Shown one piece after another: positions 61,202 to 64,000 of a DNA stretch of 64,000 bases (position 1 is its first letter; each line of letters opens with the position of its first letter). The notes below the pieces were generated by a model that saw only the letters and a program-made list of their open reading frames with translations, did no database searches and was not told where the DNA came from. Source of the DNA: JAAXPZ01 sp965215705. Lineage in GTDB: Bacteria; Campylobacterota; Campylobacteria; Campylobacterales; Sulfurovaceae. The position numbers were made by a program, and so were the translations under genes. The DNA is taken from the NCBI GenBank assembly GCA_965215705.1, contig CBDCEE010000003.1:1240001-1304000 (forward strand). Reading direction: 5' to 3'.

Positions 61202-62083
61202 ATGAAAACACTCTTAACCTCTCTATTTTTCTGCTCTTTTATACACGCAACCATCACCCAATATGAGACCAATCTCTTCTGCTTCACACCCAAGGATCAG
61301 AACGAGACAGCAGTCATCCGTACTTTTACACAGGATGGTACCAGACGGCAGCTCGTGGTCGATACCCAGACACTCCAGACCCGACTCCAGTCCATGGTCA
61401 AGACCAAAGGACATCCCTGTGGAGATTCCCCTTATAGCAGACTCCTCAGTCAGAGTATCACCATACCCTCTCCTTTACAAAATGACGGCATCACCCAAGC
61501 CCCAAAAGGGATCTCTGTCACCACCGATCTCTGCCCCTCTTCCAAGGAGGGCTTTGAGCATGGACTGTATGAAGCGATGATACAGAAGTTCCCCCATCCT
61601 GTACCAGTCACACTGTTTATTACAGGTAGATGGATCGAAAAACATGAGCAATCACTTGAACAATTTCGCAGCTGGGAGAAAGAGCATCTCCTCTCTATCA
61701 CCTGGGGTAACCATACCTACGCACACCCCTATCACCCCAAAGAGCCTCTAGAAAAAAACTTTTCCCTCAGTAAAGGCTATGATCTCAGAGAGGATACACT
61801 CAAGCTGGAAAAGATGCTACTATCACGAGGGCTCACCCCCTCTGTCTTCTTTCGTTTTCCGGGATTGGTCTCTGATCAAAAAGCGGCACAAACTATCCAT
61901 GATCTGGGGCTCATCACCATCGGCAGTGATACCTGGATCGCCAAGGGACAGAAAGTCAAAGAGGGCTCCATCATCCTGCTGCATGGCAACAAAAATGAAC
62001 CCAAAGGGGTGGAAATGTTTCTGGAGATGCTTGAGAAAGGCAACATTCATGAGATCAATTCACTTGAAAGAAACCTACCGTAA
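61202..62083 (+). CDS. Exported polysaccharide deacetylase-family protein (NodB-like)
   Basis: 293 residues. Signal peptide about 1-16. The metal-binding H-x3-H is NHTYAHP near residue 180. The first catalytic motif is ISVTTDLCPS in place of TFDD, leaving a single Asp. Later RFPGLVSD (R-x-P) and the final SIILLHG match NodB motifs 3 and 5. Likely a divergent but possibly active metal-dependent deacetylase acting on a cell-surface sugar. Confidence 0.8.
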   Translation: MKTLLTSLFFCSFIHATITQYETNLFCFTPKDQNETAVIRTFTQDGTRRQLVVDTQTLQTRLQSMVKTKGHPCGDSPYSRLLSQSITIPSPLQNDGITQAPKGISVTTDLCPSSKEGFEHGLYEAMIQKFPHPVPVTLFITGRWIEKHEQSLEQFRSWEKEHLLSITWGNHTYAHPYHPKEPLEKNFSLSKGYDLREDTLKLEKMLLSRGLTPSVFFRFPGLVSDQKAAQTIHDLGLITIGSDTWIAKGQKVKEGSIILLHGNKNEPKGVEMFLEMLEKGNIHEINSLERNLP

Positions 62084-62090
62084 CCCATAG

Positions 62091-62117
62091 ACCAATAACA
62101 AATTAGCAATTATCGAT
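62091..62117. repeat. Period-7 repeat fragments (ACCAATA, AATTAGC)
   Basis: ACCAATAAC, also present at 5688, followed by AATTAGC and AATTATC units, in the convergent gap after the deacetylase gene. Degenerate, short. Confidence 0.3.
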
Positions 62118-62124
62118 AGGCAAC

Positions 62125-62751
62125 CTACCCTCCATAATAAGCAAAGTCAAAATACTCTCGCAGTGCTTCTCTTTCCAATACCCGGTATGTGCCATTTTCA
62201 TTGGAGAGGATATCCTGCTGACGAAACTTTTTAAGCACGCGAGAGAGCGATTCAGGGGGGATATTGAGCATGCTCGCTGTACGGGCGATCGGCATCGAAC
62301 AGAAGTGCTCTTCATGTTCGTAGATAAAAAGTGCCACCTTCTCACTGAGTGAGGAAGCGGTCGTGATACAGCTAAACTGGGAGAGCATACGGCTCCTGCG
62401 GGAGAGTCGCTCTATGAGGAAATTGGCGATCTCTAAATCCTGTGAAGCCAACTGACAGAGCCTTAGACTGCTGAGACGAAGCATTCTGCATGCTGTTTCG
62501 CTCTCACAACTCTCCTGATAAGCCACCGACTCCCCTTCCAGAGGAAGCTCTCCGAGCAGATCATACGCCGCATGAAAAGGCAGGGTGATCATGTTCCCTT
62601 TGACATCATAGCGATAGCATCGCACTTCGCCCTCTAGCAATATATAGAGCTCTTCCCCCGGGTCCTGTTCCATATAGATCAGTGTTTGAGGAGGGTAGTG
62701 CTGAATCGTACCGATTTTTTCCAGTGCTGTTATTCTCTTTTTCATCGGCAT
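62125..62751 (-). CDS. Crp/Fnr-family transcriptional regulator
   Basis: 208 residues. Cyclic-nucleotide-binding-like beta-roll (about 15-110, GEELYILLEGEVRCYRYD), long helix and C-terminal HTH (MPIARTASMLNIPPESLSRVLKKFRQQDIL). It lacks the N-terminal cysteine cluster of Fnr, so it is not an oxygen-sensing Fe-S Fnr of that type. Ligand unknown. It might bind the GTAAC-type palindrome near 16.5 kb (speculative). Confidence 0.9.
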   Translation of the reverse strand: MPMKKRITALEKIGTIQHYPPQTLIYMEQDPGEELYILLEGEVRCYRYDVKGNMITLPFHAAYDLLGELPLEGESVAYQESCESETACRMLRLSSLRLCQLASQDLEIANFLIERLSRRSRMLSQFSCITTASSLSEKVALFIYEHEEHFCSMPIARTASMLNIPPESLSRVLKKFRQQDILSNENGTYRVLEREALREYFDFAYYGG

Positions 62752-62803
62752 AAGTGTAGCACTTTGAGATTGAAAGAGACTTAACCGATGTTAGGTGATG
62801 ATG

Positions 62804-63502
62804 CTATTTTTCGATCAATATCTCTTTGATCGCTTTTATATTTTTTAAAAAGTGATCCACTACCTCAGGATCAAAGTGCAATCCTCTGCGTTTCTGAATA
62901 TGGACAACGATCTTCTCCAAGTCCATCACTTCTCTACCATGTCTAGGTGTCAAGAGAGCGACCACCGTATCTGCCAAAGCGACGATACGTGCAGGAAGAG
63001 AGATCTCTTTCCTTTTCAACCCATGAGGATATCCGCTTCCATCATACCATTCATGGTGTTCTGCTGAAATCTTGGCAGCCATATCCAGCATCTTGTTCTT
63101 CTGCGTACGCAGCAAGTCTCTTCCGATCGTTGTATGATACTTGATGATCTCGAACTCTTCAAAACTCAACCTATTGTCTTTTCGGTAGATCTCCTGATCT
63201 ATTTTGAGATTCCCTACATCATAGATCAAAGATGCCTTTTTAAGTGTGAGGCAATACCCTGCGTCTTGCCCTATGGCATGGCACAGCAGTGTGCTGAGTT
63301 GGGATATCTTGTCGATCTGCTTCTTGTCTTTTCCATACGCAACAAGCTTATCTACGATCGCTTTGCTCACCACTGCTTCAAAATGTTGTGGAGGCTCTAT
63401 TATAGATGCCTCATCGGAGATTCCCAATAGTGCACAAATTTCTGGAGACACTTTACTCTTTTGTTGTCCATTTGCCAAACTAGTATGCATATTTTGTGTC
63501 AT
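62804..63502 (-). CDS. HD-GYP domain protein with degenerate HD site
   Basis: 232 residues from the ATG at 63502 (AAGGGG upstream). The domain is recognisable by ISAEHHEWYDGSGYPHGL (HHE...DG.GYP) and RIVALADTVVAL. However, the HD motif (usually HDxGK) is YDVGN at residues 94-98: both the metal His and the Lys are replaced. It is thus probably not a normal c-di-GMP phosphodiesterase and may act as a c-di-GMP binder or regulator. No receiver domain. Divergent from the PHP gene. Confidence 0.85.
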   Translation of the reverse strand: MTQNMHTSLANGQQKSKVSPEICALLGISDEASIIEPPQHFEAVVSKAIVDKLVAYGKDKKQIDKISQLSTLLCHAIGQDAGYCLTLKKASLIYDVGNLKIDQEIYRKDNRLSFEEFEIIKYHTTIGRDLLRTQKNKMLDMAAKISAEHHEWYDGSGYPHGLKRKEISLPARIVALADTVVALLTPRHGREVMDLEKIVVHIQKRRGLHFDPEVVDHFLKNIKAIKEILIEK

Positions 63503-63660
63503 TTCTATCCCCTTAAATAATATTAAATCCTTCCCTTCCTCCACTTTGAAGGTCATGACTTTTATAGCACCCATTATAAACTAAAATTGTCAGAAAAATG
63601 TCAAATATACACCCATGGCTGGCCAAAATTATGCTACACTTATAAAAAAGTGACACCATC

Positions 63661-64000
63661 ATGCAGATAGACATACATAACCACACCGTGCGATGCAACC
63701 ATGCAGAAGGTACGATAGATGCGTATATCCTCAGAGCCATCGACTTAGGGATCAATATCTATGGATTTTCCGAACATGCCGCAATGGATTTTGATGAAGG
63801 ATACCGTCTCGGATTTAATGAGATGGAAGCCTACCAAAATGACATCCTCTCTGCCAAAGAGAAGTACCGTGACCGTATCGATATCCGCTTGGGGTATGAG
63901 GTAGACTGGTTACCTGGACATATGGATGAGCGGGTACTTGGTGCTGATGTAGATTTCCTCATAGGTTCTGTTCACTTCATCAACAAATGGAGCTTTGACA
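63661..64000 (+). CDS. PHP-domain histidinol phosphatase-like protein, cut by window end
   Basis: The first 113 codons are visible and the frame is still open at base 64000. Begins MQIDIHNHTVRCNHAEGTI (the HxH metal motif and conserved His), then YGFSEHA and IRLGYEVDW, all typical of HisJ/HisK-type PHP phosphatases of histidine synthesis. Related PHP hydrolases cannot be excluded. No strong ribosome binding site; a -10-like TATAAA lies near 63645. Confidence 0.8.
   Translation, partial: MQIDIHNHTVRCNHAEGTIDAYILRAIDLGINIYGFSEHAAMDFDEGYRLGFNEMEAYQNDILSAKEKYRDRIDIRLGYEVDWLPGHMDERVLGADVDFLIGSVHFINKWSFD

Noticed and set aside
1..64000. CRISPR array
   Set aside because: No regularly spaced direct repeats of 23-40 bases were seen, and no cas genes.

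Overview
The window looks like a chromosomal segment of a Campylobacterota (Epsilonproteobacteria) bacterium, probably Sulfurovum-like. The evidence is gene order shared with Campylobacter and Helicobacter: rep/uvrD-truB-(csrA)-ispE-smpB; ffh-rpsP-KH-rimM-trmD-rplS; and glyQ-nif3-zinc ribbon-waaA-RluA. NosL-type proteins and -10 boxes of the form TATGCTATAAT also fit. Assignment below the phylum is inference. No CRISPR array, rRNA or replication origin was seen; there is one tRNA (Phe).

Layout. 0-2.7 kb: exported proteins, including a c-type cytochrome with EF-hands and a PilJ-domain protein behind a GEMM-like riboswitch candidate. 2.7-8.8 kb: an eight-gene minus-strand cassette with three NosL-like proteins, a LolD/FtsX-type ABC transporter and three membrane proteins, probably for periplasmic copper handling; no copper enzyme gene is in view. 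8.9-9.8 kb: an AT-rich GIY-YIG gene. 10-15.3 kb: a TonB-like protein, two exported proteins and two tandem two-component systems. 15.1-26.9 kb: fabG, rlpA, gltBD, gpmI, mraY, murD and tRNA-Phe, plus a 29-codon membrane microprotein candidate. 27-42 kb: rhodanese, LysR, helicase, truB, ispE, truC, sppA, smpB, the ribosomal protein operon and ffh. 42-52 kb: an M16 protease and the glyQ-waaA region, with a toxin-antitoxin pair lodged between glyQ and nif3. 52-61.2 kb: an accessory region with an IS21 insertion, broken genes, and three large proteins of unknown role (membrane, WG-repeat, WD40-like). 61.2-64 kb: a deacetylase, a Crp/Fnr regulator, a degenerate HD-GYP protein and a PHP phosphatase cut by the window edge.

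Most unusual points: (1) the NosL cassette, in which two NosL proteins carry the same haemless cytochrome-c-like domain at opposite ends; (2) the GEMM-like riboswitch candidate; (3) two related ~140 bp imperfect palindromes flanking the smpB region; (4) a gene split by a frameshift at a CTAT repeat; (5) a toxin-antitoxin module translationally coupled to a housekeeping operon; (6) period-7 tandem repeats, one forming the murD start region.

All calls come from reading the sequence and recalled family knowledge. No database search was possible.
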